A stretch of DNA of 16,306 nucleotides from Gemmatimonadota bacterium (GCA_002686955.1 NYZA01000069.1:1-16306), one strand, 5' to 3'; positions 1 to 8,136 are shown, counted from the first letter of the stretch. Made by a program: numbers and translations. Notes: generated from the letters alone by a model not told the origin.

Positions 1-82
1 CACAAAGCGAAACGGGGGGAAGTGCTGCCAGGGTGCGGAGATGCGCCGCCACAGCAGAAAGTTGGTGAGAAATGCGGGCTAG
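1..82 (+). repeat. Left copy of an 82-bp inverted repeat pair
   Basis: Positions 1-82 match the reverse complement of 16159-16240 at 80 of 82 positions; the mismatches are at 26 and 28. Similarity stops abruptly after 82. Because the window begins inside the repeat, its true left end is unknown. Read on the plus strand, codons from position 2 are open and end with a TAG at 80-82, giving a C-terminal tail ending SRKLVRNAG, so this may be the 3' end of a gene outside the window. The same stop codon closes the right copy. Confidence 0.9.
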
Positions 83-122
83 ATAGGATGATGGCCTTGC
101 CGGCGCTCGAATGATGCGCGTT

Positions 123-166
123 GTGCCCGCCGGTGCCGGCTCGAGGGCCGGCGGGCACCTGTTTTT
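123..166 (+). terminator. Rho-independent terminator
   Basis: A perfect 11-bp stem (GTGCCCGCCGG at 123-133 with CCGGCGGGCAC at 148-158) encloses a 14-nt loop and is followed by CTG and five Ts at 162-166. It would stop plus-strand transcription entering from the left, about 40 bp after the TAG that ends repeat copy 1. It therefore insulates the phosphodiesterase gene from upstream transcription. The loop contains a second GCCGGC that could shift the pairing. Confidence 0.8.
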
Positions 167-192
167 GTCCGTGACATCTGCGGCGATCCATG

Positions 193-394
193 ATTCCTTA
201 CTAAGGGTCCGCGCAAGAATGACTTGTCATCTTGGCGCTCAGATGTGCCGCAGGTCTGGTCGATCGGTGATTTCCGAAACCGGAGGAATGGTCGGGCCAT
301 TTCGAGGATCGCGGAGCTCGCCGATCGGCCGGAGATGTGGTGCGGATGGGATGCCAAATGACAAGTTGTTCTTGCGCGGACCCCAAATGGGAAT
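193..394. repeat. About 200-bp imperfect palindrome upstream of the phosphodiesterase gene
   Basis: The arms 193-230 and 358-394 are inverted copies sharing the cores TGACAAGT and TTCTTGCGCGGACCC. Pairing continues inward through a CGATCGG segment on both sides to the centre near 293, where ATGG (288-291) faces CCAT (297-300). Several mismatches are G-U compatible, so a transcript could fold into one long hairpin. No ORF here looks genuine. It ends 27 bp before the chosen phosphodiesterase start. It could be a non-autonomous element (MITE-like), a degenerate repeat or a regulatory hairpin. Confidence 0.7.
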
Positions 395-420
395 CAACAC
401 CTCCAGGGGGATCTCCGCCC

Positions 421-2139
421 ATGCTCTCGATCCGACTCACAGCACTGCTCGCAGCAACCACGACCACGCTCGCATCACCGATCCCAGGCACTGAACGGGT
501 CGTCATCGTCGATGTCGACGGCTTGCGCCGCGAGGCCTTGTACGGGCGCCTGCTGAACAACCCGCAGCTACTTCCGAACATCTCCGAGATCGTGTTGGGG
601 CCCGACTCCTCGCTCTCTACCAATGACGAGCGGATCCCCCCCCTCGGCCAATATGTCGCCGCTAAGCACGCAACGACCGCTTTTCCATCGTACACCTTCG
701 CGTGCCAGGCGAGCCTCTACACCGGCAACTGGCCCGCCACGCACGGCATCACCGGCAATGAGTTCTTCGATCGCGACATCCGCCGCCGATTCGGCTTCAG
801 CGGCGGGTCGGTAACCGACCCGAAGGACATCACCCATACCTACGAATACGACCCTATCTACGACGACAGCGAGAGCTCGATCTGCGACTGGCTGCTCGAT
901 CCGATCGGTCAATCCCATCCGGCATGGGGCGGATTGGCGAATCTGCAGCTCTGGACGCCCACCCTGTACGACGCTGCGTCGGCCGCCGGCATCAGCTCCG
1001 TGGTCGCGTTCAATATGTACTCATCCACCGCCCACCACGAAGACGACAACATCTCCTGGGTTGTCCCGACCCCCGACGACCTCTGTACATATCAGCTGGG
1101 GAACGCTTGGGACTATGATGCTGCGATGGTCGATGCGCTGCTGGCGACACTCGGAACCGAGCCTCCATACGCTCAGATCATCACGGCCTACTTCGCCGGC
1201 CACGACCACTACTGTCACGGCTTCGATACCGGTGTCGACACTGACGAACAAGCCCAGAAATGGTATCTCACCGAAGCGGTCGATCCCCTGATGGGGCGGC
1301 TCATCAGAGGCATGAAGGAGCGCGGCATCTACGACGATGCCGTATTCGTCTTCACCGCCGATCACGGTCACACCAACGTCATCGCAAACGATCGTCACTC
1401 GATCGTCATGGAGGACGAGCTCGAGGAATCGATCGAGGACTACACTTGCGATTTCTTCCTGCCCTGTTTCGATGTTTTCGATCGGTGGGATTGGTTCTGG
1501 GGAGACGATTTTTCGGCCTATGTAGCGCAGAACTCAGGCGCAGCGCACATCTACCTGCGAAACCTCTCGACCGACAACTGGTCCGACTTCCCCGAAACCG
1601 CCGATCTGCGCGGCGTAGCCAAGCAGCTCGCTCGTTACCACTACGGGGCGACCGACGCCGAGGAGCCCGCGGATGGGCCGATCTACCCGAGCGACCGCGT
1701 CGAGTTGATTCTCGTGCGCGATCCGAACGAGTGCCCCGACGAAGGGTGGTCCACTCCCTACAAGGTGTGGGTCGATTCGGACCAACCTCTCGCCGATCTG
1801 GCCATCTGGCTCGACGAGCACCCAGATGACTACAACTACGTCGAGCCCTTGCTCCGCATCGAGAAGATGAACTGCATGCGCTCGGGAGATATCGTCTTCG
1901 TCCCCGCGCAGGACGAGCACGACCCGGAGCTCACCTGGTATGCCGACTACGAAGTGGAGTCCACGCACGGAAGCCTGTATCCTCTCGACTCCTATATTCC
2001 GTTCATCGTCGCCGGGCCGCCTCTCGCCGGTCGCACCAGACTCGTCGGCAGTGCGGCGATCGTCGATGTCGCGCCAACGGTGGCCGATATTCTCGAGTTC
2101 GATGACGGCGGGATGGACGGAGTGAGCCTGCTCCAATAG
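421..2139 (+). CDS. Secreted type I phosphodiesterase / nucleotide pyrophosphatase family protein (alkaline phosphatase superfamily)
   Basis: The 572-residue product should be a metal-dependent hydrolase of phosphodiester or pyrophosphate bonds acting outside the cytoplasm. Residues 1-19 form a short signal peptide (LTALLAATTTTLA). Family motifs follow in order: VVIVDVDG (metal ligand D31 or D33), ATTAFPSYTF with the nucleophile Thr at 85/86, TGNWPATHGI, GHDHYCHG (D262, H266), FTADHGH (D314, H315) and ESTHGS near 513-518. These are the ligands and nucleophile expected for the NPP branch. ATG 421 is preferred over an in-frame GTG at 337 because it starts the signal peptide and has AGGGGG at 405-410; the earlier start would run through the palindrome. 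The natural substrate is unknown. It contains about eight cysteines, unusual in this window. A 122-bp gap separates it from the carbamoyltransferase gene, so co-transcription is possible but not shown. Confidence 0.87.
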   Translation: MLSIRLTALLAATTTTLASPIPGTERVVIVDVDGLRREALYGRLLNNPQLLPNISEIVLGPDSSLSTNDERIPPLGQYVAAKHATTAFPSYTFACQASLYTGNWPATHGITGNEFFDRDIRRRFGFSGGSVTDPKDITHTYEYDPIYDDSESSICDWLLDPIGQSHPAWGGLANLQLWTPTLYDAASAAGISSVVAFNMYSSTAHHEDDNISWVVPTPDDLCTYQLGNAWDYDAAMVDALLATLGTEPPYAQIITAYFAGHDHYCHGFDTGVDTDEQAQKWYLTEAVDPLMGRLIRGMKERGIYDDAVFVFTADHGHTNVIANDRHSIVMEDELEESIEDYTCDFFLPCFDVFDRWDWFWGDDFSAYVAQNSGAAHIYLRNLSTDNWSDFPETADLRGVAKQLARYHYGATDAEEPADGPIYPSDRVELILVRDPNECPDEGWSTPYKVWVDSDQPLADLAIWLDEHPDDYNYVEPLLRIEKMNCMRSGDIVFVPAQDEHDPELTWYADYEVESTHGSLYPLDSYIPFIVAGPPLAGRTRLVGSAAIVDVAPTVADILEFDDGGMDGVSLLQ

Positions 2140-2169
2140 GAGCTGCGCGAGCCCAAGGGGCGGACCTCC

Positions 2170-2249
2170 CGATCGGCGTATGTTCCGATCGCTTTGAGTG
2201 GGAGATCCGAGCACTAGTGCGACCGGGGCCGATCCACCCGACCCGGTCG
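2170..2249 (+). promoter_or_regulatory. Palindrome-rich leader ahead of the carbamoyltransferase gene
   Basis: Three dyad elements lie within 80 bp: CGATCGG (2170-2176) facing CCGATCG (2185-2191) across 8 nt; the perfect palindrome GCACTAGTGC (2211-2220); and CGACCGGG (2220-2227) facing CCCGGTCG (2242-2249). The last hairpin ends 12 nt before ATG 2262 and could affect translation initiation. They may be operators or leader hairpins. There is no T-tract, so none is a terminator. Confidence 0.4.
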
Positions 2250-2261
2250 ATCGGAATCGAC

Positions 2262-3407
2262 ATGAATGACATATTGAGCCGACTGCGTGGAATCGAAGGC
2301 TCCGATCTGCGAGCCCTCCACGGCAAGAACCTGGCCTTGACCCAGGATTGGTCCACACCGGAGATCGAAGCCTTGCTCGCCGTCGCCGCGACCTTCGCCG
2401 ATCTCGACCGGTCCGGCGTCAAGCTGCCCCTCTTCCCCTCCGAGCTGGCCTATGCGCTTTTTTTCGACAACTCCACCCGTACGAAGAGCGCTTGGGCGGG
2501 CGCTGCGTCTCGCCTCGGCATGCAGCCGGTCATAGTCGACGGCTCCTCCACGCAGGTAGCGCATGGAGAGACGGCGGCCGAGACCGGCGCCATGTTGGGC
2601 ATGAATGCCCACGCCATCGGTGTCCGGCACGATCTGATCCTGGGGGAGGGGAATCGCTTCATGCGCGATCTCGCGAGCGGAATCGACGACTATCTCTCGG
2701 CGACGGACGATCCCCGCAAAGTGCCGATCGTCAACCTCCAGTGCGACATCGACCATCCCACGCAGACTCTCGCCGATCTGATGTGGCTCCGGGAGAACTT
2801 CCCGGATGGACTGGAAAACAAGTCGATCGCGGTGAGCTGGGCGTACTCCCCTTCGTACGCAAAACCGCTCTCGGTCCCTCAGGGGCTGATCACGCTCTTG
2901 ACGCGTTGGGGTGCCGATGTTCGGCTCGCCCATCCCAAAGAGTACCGCCTGATGGACGAATGTGTCGCTGCCGCGACGAAGAACGCTGAGCAGTCGGGTG
3001 GATCATTCCGAGTCGTCGAAGAGATGGATGAGGCTTTTCACGGCGCCCACGCGGTCTACCCGAAAAGCTGGGGACCCTTCGATCTGATGATGGAGAGGGT
3101 GGAAGCGAACCGAAGCGGCGACACCGAGGCGATGGGGGAGATCGAACAACGCGCACTCGCCCGCAACGCACGATTCACCGACTGGATCTGCGACGAGAGG
3201 CGGATCGAGCTGACAGCGGACGCGGACGCCCTCTACCTTCACTGCCTGCCGGCAGATATCGGCGCCGAAGTCTCGCCGGGCGTGATGGCCCGCCACACAG
3301 TCAATGTCGCCAGAGAAGCCAATTGGAAGGTCTACGTCGTCATGGCGCTTCTCGCCTGCGCGAAAGAGCCGGCTCTTCTCGAAAGACTGAACGATCTACA
3401 CCGTTAG
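2262..3407 (+). CDS. ygeW: YgeW-type knotted carbamoyltransferase
   Basis: This 381-residue protein belongs to the aspartate/ornithine carbamoyltransferase superfamily, which moves a carbamoyl group between carbamoyl phosphate and an amino or amide acceptor. Visible motifs are FFDNSTRTKS (67-76, carbamoyl-phosphate loop), HGET (101-104), QCDIDHPTQT (160-169), SWAYSPSYAKPLSVPQG (192-208) and LHCLPADI (326-333). The QCDIDHPTQ and SYAKPLSVPQG stretches are diagnostic of the E. coli YgeW group rather than of true OTCase or ATCase. The YgeW acceptor substrate is not established, but the family is genetically linked to YgeX/YgeY and anaerobic purine or urate catabolism. The ATG at 2262 is chosen over an upstream GTG at 2217 because family similarity begins there. 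The next gene begins 16 nt after the stop. No ygeX (diaminopropionate ammonia-lyase) is present. Confidence 0.92.
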   Translation: MNDILSRLRGIEGSDLRALHGKNLALTQDWSTPEIEALLAVAATFADLDRSGVKLPLFPSELAYALFFDNSTRTKSAWAGAASRLGMQPVIVDGSSTQVAHGETAAETGAMLGMNAHAIGVRHDLILGEGNRFMRDLASGIDDYLSATDDPRKVPIVNLQCDIDHPTQTLADLMWLRENFPDGLENKSIAVSWAYSPSYAKPLSVPQGLITLLTRWGADVRLAHPKEYRLMDECVAAATKNAEQSGGSFRVVEEMDEAFHGAHAVYPKSWGPFDLMMERVEANRSGDTEAMGEIEQRALARNARFTDWICDERRIELTADADALYLHCLPADIGAEVSPGVMARHTVNVAREANWKVYVVMALLACAKEPALLERLNDLHR

Positions 3408-3423
3408 AAAGCAACACGAAATC

Positions 3424-4965
3424 ATGGACGCACTGGACCGAAGAGTCGCCGAATTGAGCGCGGAGTACTTGCCCCTCGCGGTAGAGCTCTTGAAGGAAGC
3501 GATTCGCATTCCCGGGGACTACATAGATCGCCCCGTCGAATCCGGCGGAGATCCCGATTGCGGCCTGAGCAATCACGAGGGCCCGCGACTCGAGTATCTG
3601 AAGAAGCGAATCGTCGAGACCGGCGCCGTTCGCTCGGCCGACGATGTAGGATTCGACACCTACGGAAACCTCGTCTGGCACGTCGAGGACCCCGATGACG
3701 GCGTGGCGCGGGAAGACAAGCGGGTCGTTTATTTCGACGGACACTCCGACACCGTTCGGGCCTTGCGGAATCAATGGACCGAGAAGATCGGCGGGGGGAT
3801 CGATGCATATGCTGGCCTCGTCGATCGTGAGAAGGTCGACAGCGCCTTCTTGACGCGTGAGCTCGGCTACCTTCCCCCCGAAGATGAGTGGGACGAGCTG
3901 ATTTTCGGCCGCGGCTCGGCCGACCAGCTCGGCGGAGTGATCGCCCAGATCGTAGCCACCAAGATCGCGCTGGAATTGGCGCATGAAGGCGCGCTGCGGG
4001 GGGTGGTCATCTGGTCGTACGCCACAGCGGCCGAAGAGGACAACGACGGCGCGGGACCGATGTTCCTGATGAAAGAGGTACTTCCCGGGGCCGGCCCCGA
4101 CCGGATCCCCGATGTCGTCGTTTTGACCGAGGGCACAGGCGATGCGGAGAAGGGTGCGCTGGGGATCTATCGCGGCCAGCGCGGACGGATGCAGATTCAG
4201 GTGACTGTCACCGGCAAGAGCTGTCATGGATCGATGCCCTGGGAAGGGCTGAACCCCCTTGAATACGGCGCCGCGATCATCTCCGAGGCTGCCCGCCGCT
4301 ACAACGAGCGCGACGGTTTTCTGGACGACACTTTTTTGGGTCACGGCACGAGAACCGCGTCTTGGGCGAATCTGGAGACACCCAGCGATTGCGCCGTCCC
4401 GGACCGATTCGCATTCCGTTTCGATCGCCGGCTCACGGTCGGTGAGAGCCCCGAGCTCGCCCTCGGAGACGTGGAGGCGCTCGATGCCGTGCGTGATGCT
4501 CGAGAAGCCGGCTTGACCGTCGAAATCGAGGTCCCGCGATACGACGACGCGACTTGGCGCGGCTATCGCCCAGGCAATCCACAGACCTATCTCGGCTGGG
4601 CGACGCCGCTGGATCACGATGCGATTCGAAGGGCCGTGAGCGTCTACGAGAGGGTCGTTTCTCCACACGTCGAAGAGACCGACGCCAAGGGCGGACGGGT
4701 TCGGAAATCGGCGCGGGTCGATCGATGGATCTTCTCCACGGACGGCGTGGGTTTTCCAATACCGCGGAACGACTCATCGATCGATATCCCAGAGCGCAAA
4801 GCATGGGTCCTCAGCGGGGACTTCAAACACCCGCCGATGTTCGGCATCGGCCCGGGCATTGAGCAGAATACGCACAAGATCGGAGAATGCACTGATCGCA
4901 GAGATCTGCGCCATTCGATCTCGTTCCTCGCCCGCTTTCCCAGTGCGTTCGCGTCGGACGAGTAG
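3424..4965 (+). CDS. ygeY: YgeY-family M20 metallohydrolase
   Basis: This 513-residue protein is a zinc-dependent M20 (ArgE/DapE-like) amidohydrolase of the YgeY selenium-metabolism-linked group. Motifs include YFDGHSDTV (H107, D109), FGRGSADQLGG (D167 as bridging ligand), AEEDNDG (catalytic Glu and ligand at 204/205), LTEGTGD (E236), YRGQRGRM (249-256), SCHGS (H268, lid domain), FSTDGVG and GIGPGIEQNTHKIGE (last metal-ligand His at 484). YRGQRGRM and the FST-GV motif are hallmarks of YgeY. It is about 100 residues longer than the roughly 400 usual, with extra sequence near the N-terminus, between GHSDTV and FGRGS (112-160), and before the FSTDGV motif. It lies 16 nt after ygeW and 11 nt before the ABC ATPase gene. 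The substrate is unknown; N-acyl or carbamoyl amino acids are an inference from the partner. Confidence 0.9.
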   Translation: MDALDRRVAELSAEYLPLAVELLKEAIRIPGDYIDRPVESGGDPDCGLSNHEGPRLEYLKKRIVETGAVRSADDVGFDTYGNLVWHVEDPDDGVAREDKRVVYFDGHSDTVRALRNQWTEKIGGGIDAYAGLVDREKVDSAFLTRELGYLPPEDEWDELIFGRGSADQLGGVIAQIVATKIALELAHEGALRGVVIWSYATAAEEDNDGAGPMFLMKEVLPGAGPDRIPDVVVLTEGTGDAEKGALGIYRGQRGRMQIQVTVTGKSCHGSMPWEGLNPLEYGAAIISEAARRYNERDGFLDDTFLGHGTRTASWANLETPSDCAVPDRFAFRFDRRLTVGESPELALGDVEALDAVRDAREAGLTVEIEVPRYDDATWRGYRPGNPQTYLGWATPLDHDAIRRAVSVYERVVSPHVEETDAKGGRVRKSARVDRWIFSTDGVGFPIPRNDSSIDIPERKAWVLSGDFKHPPMFGIGPGIEQNTHKIGECTDRRDLRHSISFLARFPSAFASDE

Positions 4966-4976
4966 TCGGGATTTCG

Positions 4977-5981
4977 TTGCCACCGATCGTTCACGTCCGC
5001 GGCCTGTCGAAGCGGTTCACGGTCCACAAGAAGGCGCCCGGTTTGCGTGGATCGGTGCGGGCTCTCTTCGTACGCGACAAACTCGTGAAAGACGCGGTGC
5101 GCGGAGTGTCGTTCGAAGTTGGAGAAGGCGAAATCGTCGGTTTGGTCGGAGCCAATGGAGCCGGCAAGACGACGATCGTCAAGATGCTGGCCGGTATCAT
5201 CCATCCCACTTCAGGCCAGGCCCGAGTTCTCGGACACGATCCCTGGAAACGCCACAACGATTTCAGGCGACAAATCGCCTTGATCATGGGACAAAAAGCA
5301 CAGCTCTGGTGGGATCTGCCGGCCGCGGACTGCTTTCTCGTCCTGAAGGAGATCTACCGAATACCCGCGGACCGGTATCGCCGAACACTCGACTACCTAG
5401 CCGATGTGCTGAATATCGGTGATGAGCTGAATGTTCAGATTCGACGGCTCTCGCTCGGGGAACGGATGAAGATGGAGCTGATCGCGGCGCTGCTCCACAC
5501 GCCGAAGGTGGTCTATTTGGACGAGCCGACCATCGGCCTCGATCTCTCCGCTCAGCGGGCCATTCGCGGTTTCATTCTCGAGTACAGAGAGAGGCATGCT
5601 CCGGCCATGTTGCTCACCAGCCACTACATGGAGGATATCGAGCGGCTGTGCGAGCGCATCTTGATCATGCGAGAAGGCGAAATCGTATACGACGGACGAC
5701 TCGACCAGGTTGTGCGGAAGCATGCCGGCTACAAGGTGCTCACGATTCACCTTCAAGAGCAGGTTCAGGGTGTCTGTGAGACTCCCGAGCTGGCGGCGGT
5801 AGGTGAGGTGCAGGAATGCAATGAAGAGCTGATTCGGCTTCATGTCCCCAGGCGGGAAGCGGCCACCGCCGCGGCTCACCTCTTGGCCAGCTACCCGGTC
5901 GCAGATCTGACTCTGGAAGAACCGGAGATCGGTGACATCATCGAGCGGATCATGGCCGCCCAAAAAGGAGCACCTGCATGA
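4977..5981 (+). CDS. ABC-2 type transporter ATP-binding protein (COG4586-like)
   Basis: This 334-residue cytoplasmic ATPase powers the two permeases encoded directly downstream. It has Walker A GANGAGKT (58-65), Q-loop Gln106, signature LSLGE (158-162), Walker B VVYLDEPT (178-185) and H-loop TSHYMED (H216). WWDLPAADCF just after the Q-loop is typical of the COG4586 subgroup. Residues from about 245 form a C-terminal extension common in this group. The start is a TTG: no ATG or GTG lies before the conserved VHVRGLSKRF segment, and the ygeY stop is 11 nt upstream. The stop overlaps the next start as ATGA. The cargo of COG4586/4587/3694 systems is undefined. Confidence 0.9.
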   Translation: MPPIVHVRGLSKRFTVHKKAPGLRGSVRALFVRDKLVKDAVRGVSFEVGEGEIVGLVGANGAGKTTIVKMLAGIIHPTSGQARVLGHDPWKRHNDFRRQIALIMGQKAQLWWDLPAADCFLVLKEIYRIPADRYRRTLDYLADVLNIGDELNVQIRRLSLGERMKMELIAALLHTPKVVYLDEPTIGLDLSAQRAIRGFILEYRERHAPAMLLTSHYMEDIERLCERILIMREGEIVYDGRLDQVVRKHAGYKVLTIHLQEQVQGVCETPELAAVGEVQECNEELIRLHVPRREAATAAAHLLASYPVADLTLEEPEIGDIIERIMAAQKGAPA

Positions 5982-6790
5982 GCCCGCGTCTCTTCCTCCA
6001 TGTTCTCAGCGTCGAGACCCGAAAGCTCATGAGCTACAGAGTTGAGTTCTGGCTCAATACAGCCGTCGGGTTCCTCGCTCAATTCGGTGCGATCTATTTC
6101 TTATGGAAGGCGATGTTCGCCGAGTCGGAGCACAGCATCATCGGCGGATATTCCTTCGACGAAATGCTCCTCTACTATGTCAGCGCGATATTGCTCACAA
6201 AATTGGTGCGCGGTAGAGAACGGGAATCCGCGCTGTCGCAAGAGATCTATGAAGGCAGCTACACTCGCTATATCATCTATCCAACGAGCTTTTTTCGGTA
6301 CAAGTACGCTCAGCATCTCGGCGCGCTCGCGCCCGCTTCAGTGCAGGTGATGGTGTTCGGCGCCGCGGCGGCGGTCGCCATCGGTCCGAGAACGCTGGAA
6401 ACGATTTCGATGACATCCGTCGCGATGACTATGGTCATCGTGGCGATCGCCAACCTGCTTCATTTCGTCATGAAGGCACCGGTCGAGGGGGTCGCGTTCT
6501 GGGCCGACAATGTGTGGAGTCTCGATGTGATGCTCCGTTTCATCATCGGGATCCTGGGTGGTGCGATGCTCCCCCTCGATCTGTACCCGACCTGGGCACA
6601 GGAGCTTCTTGTCTGGTTGCCCTTTCAGTACATCACGTACTTTCCCGTGCGCGTTCTCGTCGGGGAGGTAGGCGGCATCGATTTCGCCATCGGCGTCGCG
6701 ATCGCCCTGTTCTGGACCGCGGTGTTCGCCGGAGTCGTGCGGATCGTGTGGAAGCGAGGCGATTTGCAGTACACCGGTGTCGGGATCTGA
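5978..6790 (+). CDS. ABC-2 type permease (COG4587-like)
   Basis: This 270-residue inner-membrane protein has about six hydrophobic segments, including FWLNTAVGFLAQFGAIYFLW near the start, MLLYYVSAILLTKLV, a central VQVMVFGAAAAVAIG, and GVAIALFWTAVFAGVVRIVW near the C-terminus. The ATG overlaps the ATPase stop (ATGA) and is preceded by AAGGAG at 5965-5970, a strong ribosome-binding site. Family assignment to the ABC2_membrane_6 type rests on the FDEMLLYY and YPTSFFRY segments and the gene order. It should form a heterodimeric channel with the next gene's product. The transported substrate is unknown. Confidence 0.85.
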   Translation: MSPRLFLHVLSVETRKLMSYRVEFWLNTAVGFLAQFGAIYFLWKAMFAESEHSIIGGYSFDEMLLYYVSAILLTKLVRGRERESALSQEIYEGSYTRYIIYPTSFFRYKYAQHLGALAPASVQVMVFGAAAAVAIGPRTLETISMTSVAMTMVIVAIANLLHFVMKAPVEGVAFWADNVWSLDVMLRFIIGILGGAMLPLDLYPTWAQELLVWLPFQYITYFPVRVLVGEVGGIDFAIGVAIALFWTAVFAGVVRIVWKRGDLQYTGVGI

Positions 6791-7578
6791 TGCTCCGCTA
6801 CATTCGCCTCTATGCCCATTTCGTGCGCTTCTCGTTCAGTCGAGCCATGGAGTTTCGGCTCGACTTCTTCTTTCGCATCGCCATGGACTGCCTCTTCTAT
6901 GCGGTTCAGCTCGCCTTCTTCGGCATCCTCTATCGGCACACCTCACTTCTCGGCGGCTGGAACCTCGACCAGGCGTGGGTTTTCGTCGCCGGCATTTTCG
7001 TAGCCGATGCGCTCCAGATGACGATCTTCGCGAACAACTTGTGGTGGCTGCCGATCTTCGTGAACCGCGGCGATCTTGACTACTACCTGGTGCGCCCCGT
7101 CTCGTCCCTCTTCTTTCTGGGCACCCGCGATTTCGCCGCCAACTCTTTCGTCAATCTCCTAATGGCGCTGGGCGTGCTCTGCTGGGCCCTGTTTCGCTAC
7201 CCGGGGTCTCTCGGATTCGTAGGACTCGTGCTCTACGCCCTGCTGACAATCGTCGGAATGTTGCTTCTCTTCGCCGTACACATGTACTTCTTGATCCCGG
7301 TCTTTTGGCTTCAGTCCAGCCGCGGCCTCGACGAGATCTACTGGTCGATTCATGTGCTCTCGGAGCGGCCCGATCGCATATTTCACGGGTGGGTCCGCCG
7401 CGTGCTGGTGTCGATCCTGCCACTCGCGTTGATCATCTCGTTCCCAACGAGGGTGGTTCTCGGTGAAGGCTCCGCATGGACGATCGTGCACATGGTCGGC
7501 GTGACCTTCGTTGCGTGGAGCCTCCTCTTCGTCTTCTGGAACCGCGGAGTGCGCAGCTACTCCTCCGCTTCTTCCTGA
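6790..7578 (+). CDS. ABC-2 type permease (COG3694-like)
   Basis: This 262-residue membrane protein is the second half of the permease pair, with about six transmembrane stretches (for example CLFYAVQLAFFGILY, a segment around GIFVADALQMTIF, LLTIVGMLLLFAVHMYFLIP, and MVGVTFVAWSLLFVFW at the end). FVNRGDLDYYLVRPVSSLF is a characteristic cytoplasmic loop of this family. The ATG shares its first base with the preceding gene's TGA (TGATG), so translation is coupled. A longer frame starting at 6514 is rejected because its first part is arginine-rich shadow of the upstream permease. The TGA directly abuts the TGA of the convergent gene on the other strand. Confidence 0.87.
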   Translation: MLRYIRLYAHFVRFSFSRAMEFRLDFFFRIAMDCLFYAVQLAFFGILYRHTSLLGGWNLDQAWVFVAGIFVADALQMTIFANNLWWLPIFVNRGDLDYYLVRPVSSLFFLGTRDFAANSFVNLLMALGVLCWALFRYPGSLGFVGLVLYALLTIVGMLLLFAVHMYFLIPVFWLQSSRGLDEIYWSIHVLSERPDRIFHGWVRRVLVSILPLALIISFPTRVVLGEGSAWTIVHMVGVTFVAWSLLFVFWNRGVRSYSSASS

Positions 7579-8136
7579 TCAGAGGCCCAGCATTCCTTCC
7601 TTCAGGCTCTTCCCGGGGGGATTCGGACCGAGCCACACGCGGAGGGTGGCGAGAGCGAAATCGTCACCCTCGACGGCGCCCTTCCGCTCCCCGTTCAGGG
7701 CCACTCTCAAGCCTTCGCCCGGGACCGCGGTGAGCTCGACGATATCGCCCTTTTTCATGTCCCCGAAGAGCGCGATCAGCTCGCCCATCCGCTCCCGCAG
7801 GTTCGCCAACTCTCCGGGAGAGTTCTTCGCGTACCCTTCTTCCAACGCCGACCTCATCTTCGATTTGGTCGCACGGTCGGTGACGAAATGCATGACGACC
7901 CGCTTCGTCCCCCCCGACGCTAGAATCTCGTCTGGGCTGGCAGATCTCCGCTCCAGATAGAGACCGCCGATGTAGATCTCTACCCAGAGCTTCTTGCGAA
8001 CCCCCATGCCGTTCAGCAGAAGACGGCTCCCCGAGACCGTAATCTCGTCGGGCATCGTGACGCCCGAAAGCTCTCGCGCGGAGGCGAGAGGCAACACGAG
8101 AAGGGCGATGGCCAGGGCGAGCAGGCGTCTTGTCAT
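7579..8136 (-). CDS. Secreted chalcone-isomerase-like protein
   Basis: This 185-residue product has a signal peptide (RRLLALAIALLVLPLASA, residues 3-20) and then the bacterial chalcone-isomerase-like fold. The segment LNGMGVRKKLWVEIYIGGLY (about 43-62) matches the family's LNG-G-R-K--Y--LYL signature. Later blocks are FVTDRATKSKMRSALEEGY and GDIVELTAVPGEGLRVALNG. Bacterial members are periplasmic and mostly uncharacterised; flavonoid isomerase activity should not be assumed. The start at 8136 has GGAG six nt upstream. A start at 8154 is rejected because it lies within the T-tract of the terminator-like hairpin upstream. It converges with the permease gene with no intervening base. Confidence 0.85.
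   Translation of the reverse strand: MTRRLLALAIALLVLPLASARELSGVTMPDEITVSGSRLLLNGMGVRKKLWVEIYIGGLYLERRSASPDEILASGGTKRVVMHFVTDRATKSKMRSALEEGYAKNSPGELANLRERMGELIALFGDMKKGDIVELTAVPGEGLRVALNGERKGAVEGDDFALATLRVWLGPNPPGKSLKEGMLGL

Noticed and set aside
337-420. Earlier GTG start for the phosphodiesterase
   Set aside because: It would put 28 residues ahead of the signal peptide and read through the palindrome arm.
3340-4668. Long open frame on the minus strand opposite ygeW/ygeY
   Set aside because: It is the antisense shadow of a well-supported M20 hydrolase gene and has no recognisable domain or start signal.
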